Assembly (NCBI GenBank): GCA_903921785.1
Contig: CAIXRH010000308.1
Coordinates: forward strand, 1 to 50,199
Reading direction: 5' to 3'
From: an uncultured Pseudomonadota bacterium
Lineage (GTDB): Bacteria > Myxococcota_A > UBA796 > SXON01
Length of the DNA stretch: 50,199 nt
The notes beneath the pieces were generated by a model, which did not search any database, was not told where the DNA came from, and saw nothing but the letters and a program-made list of their open reading frames with translations. Within the stretch, counting starts at the first letter, position 1. Each line of letters opens with the position of its first letter. A program made the translations under genes and the position numbers. Of the stretch, positions 19,822-27,406 are shown piece after piece.

Positions 19822-20409
19822 ATGGCCCTCTCCGACCGTGTCCGTTTCCTCTACGTCTGCCCCCTCGCCTGGAACCGCCTCACCGGCGACGAACGCGTCC
19901 GCTACTGCGCGGAGTGCCAGAAGACGGTGACCAACCTCTCCGAGATGTCGTCCGCCGAGGCCGACACCTGGCTGCAAACCCAGACCGACAGCGTGTGCGT
20001 GCGCCTCGAACGCGACGCCGCCGGTCGCTCCCTGCACTGGCCCGACCTCCGCCGCGTCGGCCTGGCCGCCACGCTCGCGACCGCGGCCATCGCGTGCGCC
20101 CCCGCTGGCGACGAGACCGGCGATTCGACGCTTCGGGAGCCGGGCTTGCCCACGGTGTCGGCTGAGGCGCCGCCGCCCGACAAGGCCGCAGCTCAGCCGT
20201 CGACAGGAACCTCTTCCGCTCGCGACACCGGGCGGGCAGCGAGGCGGTTCATGGACGACGGCGGGGCCGACGCCGGGAGCGAGGCGGGGGCGCGCGCCGG
20301 GAGCCGATCGGCCCCCGTCGCGAACGCCATGAAGAAGGCGGAAGACGAGTCCGAAGAGGCGGCGGACTTCAGCCACATGACCATGGGCGTCATCGCGCTT
20401 CCCCGCTGA
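19822..20409 (+). CDS. Zinc-ribbon-like protein with internal lipobox-like segment, unknown function
   Basis: A 195-residue protein. The N-terminus holds Cys13 ('YVCPLAWNRL'), Cys29 and Cys32 ('RYCAECQKTVTNLS'). This pattern is found at the start of many small myxobacterial proteins and probably binds metal. After residue 75 comes 'LRRVGLAATLATAAIAC', an Arg pair, a short hydrophobic run and a Cys that looks like a signal-anchor or lipobox placed inside the protein. The rest is a low-complexity Ala/Gly/Asp-rich tail. A GAGG lies 9 nt before the ATG. The 65-bp H repeat follows 26 nt after the stop. Function unknown. Confidence 0.68.
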   Translation: MALSDRVRFLYVCPLAWNRLTGDERVRYCAECQKTVTNLSEMSSAEADTWLQTQTDSVCVRLERDAAGRSLHWPDLRRVGLAATLATAAIACAPAGDETGDSTLREPGLPTVSAEAPPPDKAAAQPSTGTSSARDTGRAARRFMDDGGADAGSEAGARAGSRSAPVANAMKKAEDESEEAADFSHMTMGVIALPR

Positions 20410-20435
20410 CCGGGGGCTCGTCGATCCGAACCGAA

Positions 20436-20500
20436 GGGGCGCCAGACCGGCGTCGGCGCTCCGACCCACCCACCTCAGGCGCCGGCGGGCTCCGCCCGCC
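20436..20500 (+). repeat. 65-bp dispersed repeat 'H', copy 2, with hairpin
   Basis: The 24-bp core at 20436-20459 is identical to the other two copies. After 24 nt of spacer comes the hairpin GGCGGGC-TCC-GCCCGCC (20484-20500). It starts 26 nt after the stop codon at 20409, in the same orientation. It may serve as a transcription terminator or RNA 3' end, although there is no T-run. Confidence 0.8.
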
Positions 20501-20529
20501 GTGAACCGTCGCGCTTCGGTCCGCCCTCG

Positions 20530-21705
20530 CTACCCCGCCGCGGCGCGGGCCGGAGGGCGCGCGAGCGCGGCCACCAGGCCCCAACCCGCCGCGAAGCCGC
20601 TCGCCGCGAGCGCCAACTTCGCGAGCATCCACACGTCGGGGAGCCCGAGTCCCGCTCCGAAGGTCTGCGGCGGCACCATCGCCGCCACGGCGGCCACGAC
20701 CACCGCCACGCCGAACCGCGCGGCCCACACGCCGCGTGCCGGCCGCGGAACGTCCGCGAGGGCATCCCTCACGGCGAGGCCGGCGGCCAACGCGAGCACC
20801 ACCGCGAACGCAACCGCGGCGGCGGCCTGCCCGGCGGGGCGGCTCCCGGCGTAGCGGATCGCCAGGGCGGGCACCGCGAAGAGCAGGGTGAACCTCCGCC
20901 CGAACGCGAAGAGCAGCCGGACCAGCCAGGACCCCGACGCCGCCACCGGCGCGCTCCCGGCCCACGACGCCGCGGCCGCTACGAACGCCGCGGCGGCCAT
21001 CGGGAGCCCCAGGGTGCGGAGCCAGCCGAGGTTGTAGAGCAGCGCCACGAGGTTGGTCCCCATCACCAGGACGCTCATCGCGGCCAACCCGAACCCGAAC
21101 CACACCAGACGCCACGCAGACGGCAGATCCGGCACCACGGCCGGGCCGGCGAGCGCCCGCATCAGGGGAACCGTGAGGAGCACGCCCACGCCGCGCAGGG
21201 CGAGGTCGTCCATCGTGTAGCGGTTCTCGAGGAGCACCTCGATGCCGCAGAGCACGACGGTGAAGCTGAGGCACAGCAGCCCACCGAGCGGCCCCGCGGC
21301 GATCTGTCGGGCGACCGAGCGGTCCACGAGCCGCGCGACGCTCAGGTACGCGAACGCGGCAAACGGAAGCTCAAGGACCGCCTGGACCCGCAGCGCGCTC
21401 GGCGCGAGCCACTCCGGCTCCGGGACCACCCGCTCCAGCCACCGCACCGCCGGGTGCTCCGGCTCCATCCGCGCGAAGAAAACCGCCGGGAAGTCGCGCC
21501 CGAAGAACGCCGTGCTCCCGCCATGGGCCCCGAAGACGTAGGCGTTGAAGGCCACCTGGTTGACCCACAGCAGCAGCAGCACGGCGGCGAACGCGAGGCC
21601 GAAGCGGTCAACGCGCCCCGCCGCGGCGGTCCCGCTGGGGGGACGGGCGAAGACCGCGCCGACGAGGACGGAGAGCAGCGCGGTGACCGAGATGAGCGTC
21701 CACAT
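20530..21705 (-). CDS. Polytopic membrane protein of unknown function
   Basis: A 391-residue protein, strongly hydrophobic, with roughly nine to ten membrane spans (for example 'LAFAAVLLLLWVNQVAF', 'AMSVLVMGTNLVALLYNLG', 'AAAAVAFAVVLALAAGLAV'). One larger loop (about 55-100) contains several acidic and aromatic residues (FGRDFPAVFFARMEPEHP). I do not recognise a transporter signature. The ATG at 21705 is chosen over one 24 nt upstream because a TACCCC hexamer ends 6 nt before it. The stop is convergent with the zinc-ribbon-like gene, with the H repeat between them. Confidence 0.7.
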   Translation of the reverse strand: MWTLISVTALLSVLVGAVFARPPSGTAAAGRVDRFGLAFAAVLLLLWVNQVAFNAYVFGAHGGSTAFFGRDFPAVFFARMEPEHPAVRWLERVVPEPEWLAPSALRVQAVLELPFAAFAYLSVARLVDRSVARQIAAGPLGGLLCLSFTVVLCGIEVLLENRYTMDDLALRGVGVLLTVPLMRALAGPAVVPDLPSAWRLVWFGFGLAAMSVLVMGTNLVALLYNLGWLRTLGLPMAAAAFVAAAASWAGSAPVAASGSWLVRLLFAFGRRFTLLFAVPALAIRYAGSRPAGQAAAAVAFAVVLALAAGLAVRDALADVPRPARGVWAARFGVAVVVAAVAAMVPPQTFGAGLGLPDVWMLAKLALAASGFAAGWGLVAALARPPARAAAG

Positions 21706-21711
21706 TCGGCC

Positions 21712-21717
21712 GGGGTA
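21712..21717 (-). promoter_or_regulatory. -10-like hexamer TACCCC, leaderless arrangement
   Basis: GGATACCCC on the minus strand, then GGCCGA and the ATG at 21705 (6 nt). It matches the GGATAC pattern at other starts in the window, but lacks the final T. Confidence 0.4.
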
Positions 21718-21798
21718 TCCGCGGAGCACCCGGGCGGTGCGGCGGCGCCGTGCGGCGGATGTGGCGGTTTGGTGCAGTGAGGCGAGAGCCCCCTCACC

Positions 21799-22524
21799 TC
21801 ACCCCGGCCACAACCCTCGGACCAACCGCGCGATCGCCGCGCCGTCCGCGCGGGCCTGGGCGCAGTGCCGCGCCTCTTCGGCCGCGAGCGCGCGGCGCCA
21901 GTCGGCGACCTCCCCGGCGGGCAGCGGCACGGGGTTGCACATCAGCGACGAATCGCCGGTGTAATGGCCGTAGTGGCAGCGCTGAACCTGCCCGGCGTCG
22001 AGTGCGGCGCGCGCGGCCCCGTACACCGCACCCAGGCGCGAACACACGGTCTCCCCTGCGCTCCGGGGGTCGGTGAACCCCGTGAAGTCGCCGCCGGGCG
22101 CGGTGACGTCGGTGAGCTCGAGGGTGAGGCTCAGCTCGCGACCGAGGTCGAGGCGGTCGGTCTCCGCGCCCCCGGAGAAGCGCACCAGGTGCAGGCTCCA
22201 GTCTTCCCTGGCGACCGTGAGCTGCCCGCCCCAGCCGTCGGCGGGAAAGTCGGCGGCCTCCCAACGTCCGGGGCTCAGCTCCCGCCACCCGGCGCCGGCG
22301 TGGATCCGCCGGTCGCTGCAGCCGATGGTCGGGTCGGGGGTGCGGCACCAGGTGGTGGTCGCGCCGTCGCCAGTGACGCCCTCTTCGTGGGCCCAGCCGG
22401 TGGCCTCGGCGGCAGCGCGGAGGCGATCCCCCGGAGACGTGGCCTTGGGGGCGCAGCCGAGCGCGACGGCCGCGAGCGCGACGGCGGCCGGGGCACGGTA
22501 GACGACGGCGAACGCGCGACGCAT
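21799..22524 (-). CDS. Putative lipoprotein of unknown function
   Basis: A 241-residue protein. The signal MRRAFAVVYRAPAAVALAAVALGC has two N-terminal Arg and lipobox Cys24. The mature domain has several Cys (WC, GC, VC, HC, MC), which could form disulfides in the periplasm. It shows beta-rich stretches such as 'WSLHLVRFSGGAETDRLDLG' in its middle. No family recognised. The frame extends upstream to 22896, but only this start gives a signal peptide. It lies downstream of oleD in the same direction with an 86-bp gap, so read-through from the ole operon is possible, though I see no functional link. Confidence 0.72.
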   Translation of the reverse strand: MRRAFAVVYRAPAAVALAAVALGCAPKATSPGDRLRAAAEATGWAHEEGVTGDGATTTWCRTPDPTIGCSDRRIHAGAGWRELSPGRWEAADFPADGWGGQLTVAREDWSLHLVRFSGGAETDRLDLGRELSLTLELTDVTAPGGDFTGFTDPRSAGETVCSRLGAVYGAARAALDAGQVQRCHYGHYTGDSSLMCNPVPLPAGEVADWRRALAAEEARHCAQARADGAAIARLVRGLWPG

Positions 22525-22610
22525 CCGCCCACTGTCCCCGCCGCGGAGGCCGACGTCAATGGGCAAGGGCGCTCCGGACAGGCGGGGCGTCGCGGTTGGG
22601 CCCCGTCGAG

Positions 22611-23573
22611 TTAGACCTTCTCCGCTTTCAACGCTGCGACCGTGCGCGAGAACGCCTCGCCGCCGCTCACCGGTGGCGCGTAGCCGAACGCCGCCACCGC
22701 CGGCGCGAGCGTGTACGTGTGGCTGGTCGCGAGCTGCTTCGCCACGAAGCGCGTCATCGGGGGTTCCCCGGATCGTCCAAACGTGCGCCAGACCCACTCC
22801 GCCATCGCCCCCGCCCCGTAGGCGAGGCCGGCCGGGACCCGACCGGTGATGGGGGAAATCCCGAGGGCGGTGAACACCTCGTTGAGCCACGGCCACAGGG
22901 CCACCGGCTCAGCGTCGTTGATGAAGAAGGCGCGTCCCGCCGGGAGGGAGGTGGCGTCCACGAGGGCGAGCGCGGCCTGGAGGTGAGCGACGGCGGCGTT
23001 CTCGACGAAGGTCAGGGAGACCTGGTTCTTCCCCTCCCCCACGATGCGCAGCCGGCCGGCGCGGGCGCGGGCGATGAGCCGGGGCAGGAGGTGCGGATCT
23101 CCCGGACCGTAGATGAGGTGGGGACGGAGCGCAGTCGTGACGAGGCCGGCACCGTTCGCGGCGAGCACGAGGCGCTCGGCGGCCGCCTTGGTTCGCGGAT
23201 AGTCGGCGAGGAAGCTGGCGGGATACGGGAGGTCGTTGCCGGCGCCGACGTGGTCGCCGCCGTCGAAGACCACGCTCGGGGAGCTGGTGAAGACCAGGCG
23301 GCGGACGCCGGCTTCCCGGCAGGCGGCGAGCACGTTCTCGGTGCCGGTGACGTTGGTGCGCTCGTAGTCCTCAGGTGCGCCCCACACGCCTGCCTTCGCC
23401 GCGACGTGGAACACGACGTCGTGCCCGGCCATCGCGCGGGAGAGCGAAGCCCGATCGCCGATGTCCACGCCGCTCTGGCGCGAGGCCGGCGTGGCCGAGT
23501 GCCCGGCCGCGCGGAGCTGCCGCACCAGCGCGGCGCCGAGGAACCCGTGGCCACCGGTGACGAACGCCCGCAT
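22611..23573 (-). CDS. oleD: OleD: NAD(P)-dependent 2-alkyl-3-oxoalkanoate reductase
   Basis: A 320-residue short-chain dehydrogenase/epimerase-type protein. The Rossmann motif 'FVTGGHGFLG' is at the N-terminus. The catalytic Tyr-Lys pair sits in 'YPRTKAAAE', with Ser in 'FTSSPSVVFDG'. In olefin biosynthesis OleD reduces the beta-keto acid made by OleA to a 2-alkyl-3-hydroxyalkanoate, the substrate of OleC. It is the last gene of oleA-B-C-D on this strand. The ATG at 23573 matches the family start; a GTG at 23585, which overlaps the oleC stop as GTGA, is an equally possible start adding four residues. Confidence 0.93.
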   Translation of the reverse strand: MRAFVTGGHGFLGAALVRQLRAAGHSATPASRQSGVDIGDRASLSRAMAGHDVVFHVAAKAGVWGAPEDYERTNVTGTENVLAACREAGVRRLVFTSSPSVVFDGGDHVGAGNDLPYPASFLADYPRTKAAAERLVLAANGAGLVTTALRPHLIYGPGDPHLLPRLIARARAGRLRIVGEGKNQVSLTFVENAAVAHLQAALALVDATSLPAGRAFFINDAEPVALWPWLNEVFTALGISPITGRVPAGLAYGAGAMAEWVWRTFGRSGEPPMTRFVAKQLATSHTYTLAPAVAAFGYAPPVSGGEAFSRTVAALKAEKV

Positions 23574-23581
23574 CGGGGCGC

Positions 23582-25117
23582 TCACTTCTGACCCGCGGCC
23601 CACTCGGCCAGCGTTCGCCGGTGGATCTTCGAGTTGTGGCGTTTGTCCACCGGGAAGGCGGGGTGGAAGAGCACCCGCTTCACCAGGCCCGACGCCATCA
23701 CCTGTGCCGCCTTCGCCGGGTCGGGCGCGCCCTCGATGACCAACCACGGCTCGCCGCGCACGCCGACCAGCGCCGTGCGGCCACACGTGGGGTTGAACCT
23801 GCCCTCGACGGCATCGGTGAACAGATCCCCCACGGCCTCGGCCTTGCGGCCCATCAGCCAGAGGTAGCCCTCGGCGTCGACGTAGCCGAGGTCGCCCATG
23901 CGGTGCCAGACCTCGTCTTCCCCGGCGGGGATCTTCGCCTTCTCGTTGGCGTCCATGTTGTCGACGTACAGCTGCGTGACCACCGGGCCCTTCACGCAAA
24001 GCTCGCCGACCTCGCCCTGGGGGAGCCACTCGGCCTCCTGCTCGTCGAGCACCGGCTCGTCCGAGCGACGCAGCACCCGCACCTCGACGCCCACGGCCGG
24101 CTTGCCCACGCAGGTCCCCTCCCCGTTCAGCGATCGGGCGGCGAACGCCTCGATCTCCCGGCCCCACACCGCCGCGACCGGGAGCGCTTCGGTGGCGCCG
24201 TAGGGCGTGCCCACGTCCCCGTTCGGGAGGAGCGAACGGAGCTGGGCGATGAGCGGCGGCGGCACGCTGGCGCCGGCGATCATCAGGCGCTCGACCGTGG
24301 GGAACGTCAGCCCCTGCTGCACGGCCCACGGCGCGAAGGTGCGCCAGATCACCGGCGAGCCGAAGACGTTCTGCGCGCCGTACTTCGTGATCGCCTCCGC
24401 GATCTTCTCCGGCTTGGTGGCGGCCATGTTCGCCGCGTCCAGATCCGGGATGACGCTGGTGATGCCGAGCGCGGCGTCGAACAGGGAGAACGGGGGGAAC
24501 GCCGCGACGTCCACCTGACCGGAGCGGTAGCCGTACGTCTCGCGGAGGGAGGTCACCTGGGCGGCGAAGTTGCCGTGGGTGTAGAGCACGCCCTTGGCGG
24601 GGCCGGTGCTCCCGGAGGTGAAGAGGATCGCGGCGTTGTCTTCGGGGTCCACCACCCGGGGGCGATCCACGCCGGGGCTGCCGATGAGCTCCGTCAACGT
24701 GCGGCCGTCGAACCCGGCGCGCTTCACGGTGTAGACGCGGCGGGAGAGCGCCGGCCACTTCCAGAACGTGAGGTAGCTGAGGTAGTGCGCCTCGGGGACG
24801 CCGATGAGCACCGTGGGCCGCGTCCGCTCGACGCACCCAAGGAAATTCCCGATGCCCATGCCCGGATCGATGAGCACGGGGATGACCCCGGCCTTGAAAC
24901 ACGCCCACATCACCAGGATGAGGTCGATGCCGGGGCGGACCATCACGACCGCGCGATCACCGGCGTTGATCCCATCCATCGCGAAGCCTTTGGCGATGGC
25001 GCCGGACTTCCAGTCGAGGTCGAAGAAGCTGATCGACTCGCCCGTGGCGGCCATGATCACCGCCGGCTCGTCCTTGCGAACCTTCGCGGCGGCCTGCAGG
25101 TAGGCGGCGACGTTCAC
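23582..25117 (-). CDS. oleC: OleC: olefin beta-lactone synthetase
   Basis: A 511-residue ANL-superfamily adenylate-forming enzyme. It activates the 2-alkyl-3-hydroxy acid with ATP and closes it to a beta-lactone. The phosphate-binding loop 'LFTSGSTGPAKG' and the 'YGATEAL' motif are present. 'WHRMGDLGYVDAEGYLWLMGR' (split by one residue from the family form) carries the ribose-binding Asp. The C-terminal domain ends with Lys in 'NSKIHRR'. The start is GTG at 25117, overlapping the TGA of oleB in a GTGA, so translation is coupled. Its neighbours oleA, oleB and oleD make the assignment secure against ordinary acyl-CoA synthetases. Confidence 0.94.
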   Translation of the reverse strand: MNVAAYLQAAAKVRKDEPAVIMAATGESISFFDLDWKSGAIAKGFAMDGINAGDRAVVMVRPGIDLILVMWACFKAGVIPVLIDPGMGIGNFLGCVERTRPTVLIGVPEAHYLSYLTFWKWPALSRRVYTVKRAGFDGRTLTELIGSPGVDRPRVVDPEDNAAILFTSGSTGPAKGVLYTHGNFAAQVTSLRETYGYRSGQVDVAAFPPFSLFDAALGITSVIPDLDAANMAATKPEKIAEAITKYGAQNVFGSPVIWRTFAPWAVQQGLTFPTVERLMIAGASVPPPLIAQLRSLLPNGDVGTPYGATEALPVAAVWGREIEAFAARSLNGEGTCVGKPAVGVEVRVLRRSDEPVLDEQEAEWLPQGEVGELCVKGPVVTQLYVDNMDANEKAKIPAGEDEVWHRMGDLGYVDAEGYLWLMGRKAEAVGDLFTDAVEGRFNPTCGRTALVGVRGEPWLVIEGAPDPAKAAQVMASGLVKRVLFHPAFPVDKRHNSKIHRRTLAEWAAGQK

Positions 25118-25971
25118 GCCGCCTGCTCCCGAATGTGCCGGAGGACCTCCTCGCGCGCATCTTCGATGACGTAGTGACCCGCATCCGCGATCGGGAAGCT
25201 CGCCGCGGCCGGGAACCGGCGTTGGAACTCCTCACGGAACCACGGGGTGAAGCACCAGTCCTTCTCCCCCCACACCAGCCGCATCGGCTTGCCGGCGAGC
25301 GCGGGCAGGCCGGCCTCGATGTCGGCCAGGGTCTGCCAGCTCGGGTGCGACGCATCCATCGGGATGTCGAGCACGAAGGTGTGGGTGGCGATCCGGCTCT
25401 TCCAATCGGCGTAGGGCGCAAGAAGGCCCGCCTTGGCGGCCGGCGAGAGCCCTTTCTCCGTGGCCATGAACACGGCCGCGCCGGCGAAGCCATTGAACCC
25501 CCGCACCGCCAGCTTCCCGAGGCCGGGGATGCGGCACGCGGCGATGCGCAGCGGGATGTGCGGCGCGCGGAAGGCCGCGGTGTTGGTGACCACGAAGTCC
25601 CGGAAACGGTCGGGGTGGCGGGTGGCCACACCGAAGCCGATGGCCCCGCCCCAGTCGTGCACCACCAGGGTGATGTCGCGAAGATCGAGGTGCAGCACCA
25701 GCGCTTCGAGGTTCCGGATGTGGCCTTCGAGGCGGTACGGCCAGTCCTGGGGCTTGTCGGACATCCCGCAGCCGAGGTGGTCGATGGCCACGGCGCGATG
25801 GTCGCCCCGCATCGCCTGGATCCCGTGGCGCCAGTAGAAGCTCCACGTCGGGTTGCCGTGCACGAAGAGCACCGGGCGACCCTGCCCCTCGTCGACGTAG
25901 TGCACCCGCCCCCCTTCCACCTGCAAGAAGTGGTCGGCGAAGGGGTACTCGGCCTTCCAGTCCGCGCTCAT
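25114..25971 (-). CDS. oleB: OleB: beta-lactone decarboxylase (alpha/beta hydrolase)
   Basis: A 285-residue protein of the haloalkane dehalogenase-like alpha/beta-hydrolase group. The oxyanion motif 'FVHGNPTWSFYWR' and the nucleophile Asp106 in 'VVHDWGGA' are clear. The catalytic His lies in 'ADAGHYVIED'. Asp rather than Ser as nucleophile is what distinguishes OleB. It decarboxylates the cis-beta-lactone made by OleC to the final cis-olefin. In some organisms oleB is fused to oleC; here the two are separate but overlap by 4 bp. It starts 7 bp after the oleA stop. Confidence 0.93.
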   Translation of the reverse strand: MSADWKAEYPFADHFLQVEGGRVHYVDEGQGRPVLFVHGNPTWSFYWRHGIQAMRGDHRAVAIDHLGCGMSDKPQDWPYRLEGHIRNLEALVLHLDLRDITLVVHDWGGAIGFGVATRHPDRFRDFVVTNTAAFRAPHIPLRIAACRIPGLGKLAVRGFNGFAGAAVFMATEKGLSPAAKAGLLAPYADWKSRIATHTFVLDIPMDASHPSWQTLADIEAGLPALAGKPMRLVWGEKDWCFTPWFREEFQRRFPAAASFPIADAGHYVIEDAREEVLRHIREQAA

Positions 25972-25978
25972 CGCACGC

Positions 25979-26998
25979 TCACCAGGTGAGGCTCATCATC
26001 GCCACGTTGAGCCCGCTCCCGATGCCCATCAGCGCGACGTGCTCGCCGGCGCGGATCCGCCCCGAGTCCACCGCCAGGGCGAGGGTGAGCGGGACCGCGG
26101 CGGGGCCGACGTTGCCGAAGTTCGGGTACGTGAGGTGGCAGCGGGCCGGCTCGATCTCCAGCGCCTGGCAGAGCGCGGCGAGGTGCGCCTTGCCGACCTG
26201 GTGGCAGACGTAGTGCTGGATGCCGGCGTGGTTCCAGTTGGGGAGCTGGTCCTGCGCTTCGCTCCAGGTGCGACGCGCGAGGCTCACCCCGGCCTTCAGG
26301 AGCCGAGTGCTGTCCGTGACCATGCGCTCGGAGGTGCCGAGGCAGAGGCGGTTGTTCGCCGTGTCGGCCATCGCGACGCTGCCATTGACCCGGTGGCCGT
26401 TCTTGGAGAGCTCGGCACGCGACAGCACCATCGCCACGGCGGCGCTGCCGAGGGTGAGGGTGGCGAAGTTGTCCCAGAAGTCCTGGGAGGTGCTCTGGGG
26501 TTGGTGCAGGCGTTTGATCGTGGTGTCCACGATCTCGCCGGCGCTCTCGCCATCGACGATCACCGCATAGTCGATGACGCCGGCCTCGATCATCTGCCCC
26601 GCGAGCTCGATGCCGTTGATGAACCCGAGGCAGGCGTTCGCCACATCGAGGTTGCGGCACGTGGCGGGCAGCGCGAGATCGCCATGGACCAGGGCCGCCA
26701 TCGACGGCTCCAGGTAGTCCTTGCACACCGAGGTGTTGACCAGGAGGCCGATCCGCGAAGGATCCACGCCGCTCTGGGCGATCGCCTTGCGGGCCGCCCG
26801 GGTGGCCACCTCGTGCACCCGCGTGCCCGGCTCCCAGAACCCGCGCTCGTTGATCCCCGTGAGGAGCTCGATCGGCTTCGGCGGGAGCCGCATCCGCACG
26901 AGCGCGCCGTTGAGCTGCTCTTCGAGCTGGCTCGACGACACCCGCCGAGGAGCAAGCTCGTAGGCCACGGATTCGATGGCGACGTGCTGAAAGCGCAT
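25979..26998 (-). CDS. oleA: OleA: acyl-CoA head-to-head condensing thiolase
   Basis: A 339-residue thiolase-fold enzyme that joins two fatty acyl-CoA chains into a beta-keto acid, the first step of long-chain olefin synthesis. The nucleophile is Cys123 in 'NACLGF'. Glu97 in 'DYLEPS' lies 26 residues earlier, the same spacing as Glu117/Cys143 in Xanthomonas OleA, and this Glu distinguishes OleA from FabH. His266 ('CHQVGKAH') and Asn296 ('FGNVGPAA') complete the triad. I take the ATG at 26998; an ATG 42 nt upstream adds non-conserved residues. It is the first gene of oleABCD. A GGGATAGCC element and an imperfect palindrome lie upstream. Confidence 0.94.
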   Translation of the reverse strand: MRFQHVAIESVAYELAPRRVSSSQLEEQLNGALVRMRLPPKPIELLTGINERGFWEPGTRVHEVATRAARKAIAQSGVDPSRIGLLVNTSVCKDYLEPSMAALVHGDLALPATCRNLDVANACLGFINGIELAGQMIEAGVIDYAVIVDGESAGEIVDTTIKRLHQPQSTSQDFWDNFATLTLGSAAVAMVLSRAELSKNGHRVNGSVAMADTANNRLCLGTSERMVTDSTRLLKAGVSLARRTWSEAQDQLPNWNHAGIQHYVCHQVGKAHLAALCQALEIEPARCHLTYPNFGNVGPAAVPLTLALAVDSGRIRAGEHVALMGIGSGLNVAMMSLTW

Positions 26999-27057
26999 GT
27001 GAGGGTCGGCGCGGCTATCCCGAGCCGCTCCCCTGCGCACCCCCGATCTACGGTCCC

Positions 27058-27075
27058 GGTGACGGAACCGTGACC
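27058..27075. promoter_or_regulatory. Imperfect palindrome upstream of oleA, candidate operator
   Basis: GGTGACGG-AA-CCGTGACC, with one mismatched pair of eight, centred about 68 bp upstream of the oleA start codon. The size and position fit a dimeric repressor or activator site. No regulator gene is adjacent. Confidence 0.3.
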
Positions 27076-27122
27076 TGATGCGGAGACATCGGGCTCACCG
27101 GGTCCGCCCTCGCTCACCGCTC

Positions 27123-27225
27123 GCCCGGCAAGACGCGGCGCCCCAAGTGGCGGGATTCACGTCGTCGAGAGTCTGTCGCGTTCAGCCTAAAAAACAGGGA
27201 GCGTCAGCGCAGGGTCCTGCCGCCG
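27123..27225. repeat. Dispersed repeat 'T', diverged copy
   Basis: It begins with CCGGCAAGACGCGGCGCCC and ends with GGGTCCTGCCG, the same terminal sequences as the copies at 35741-35837 and 36016-36112, with a different middle and a length of about 103 bp. The ends are imperfect inverted repeats of each other. Confidence 0.55.
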
Positions 27226-27406
27226 TCATCGACGGGCGGTCGCTGCGCTCCGCCCGCCGCTGACGACGTCACACGCCTGGCCCACTTTCGGGCCCGTCAA
27301 CGCACGCCGAATCGTCGGCGAAAAACGACCAGGATTCCGCTCGGCGCCGCGAAGCCCGCCTGGGCTGGCCCACTTCGGGCTTGCTGCACGGACTCGCGTA
27401 GGGGGC

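Larger units (their letters stand above)
26999..27406. other. 408-bp intergenic region upstream of oleA
   Basis: No gene seen. It holds, from the oleA side: a GGGATAGCC element about 15-23 nt upstream of the ATG; an imperfect palindrome (27058-27075); a diverged repeat 'T' (27123-27225); a GC hairpin GGGCGG/CCGCCC (27234-27255); and a stretch around 27365-27390 ('GGCCCACTTCGGGCTTGCTG') that recurs in part near 43634 and 35949. Confidence 0.6.
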
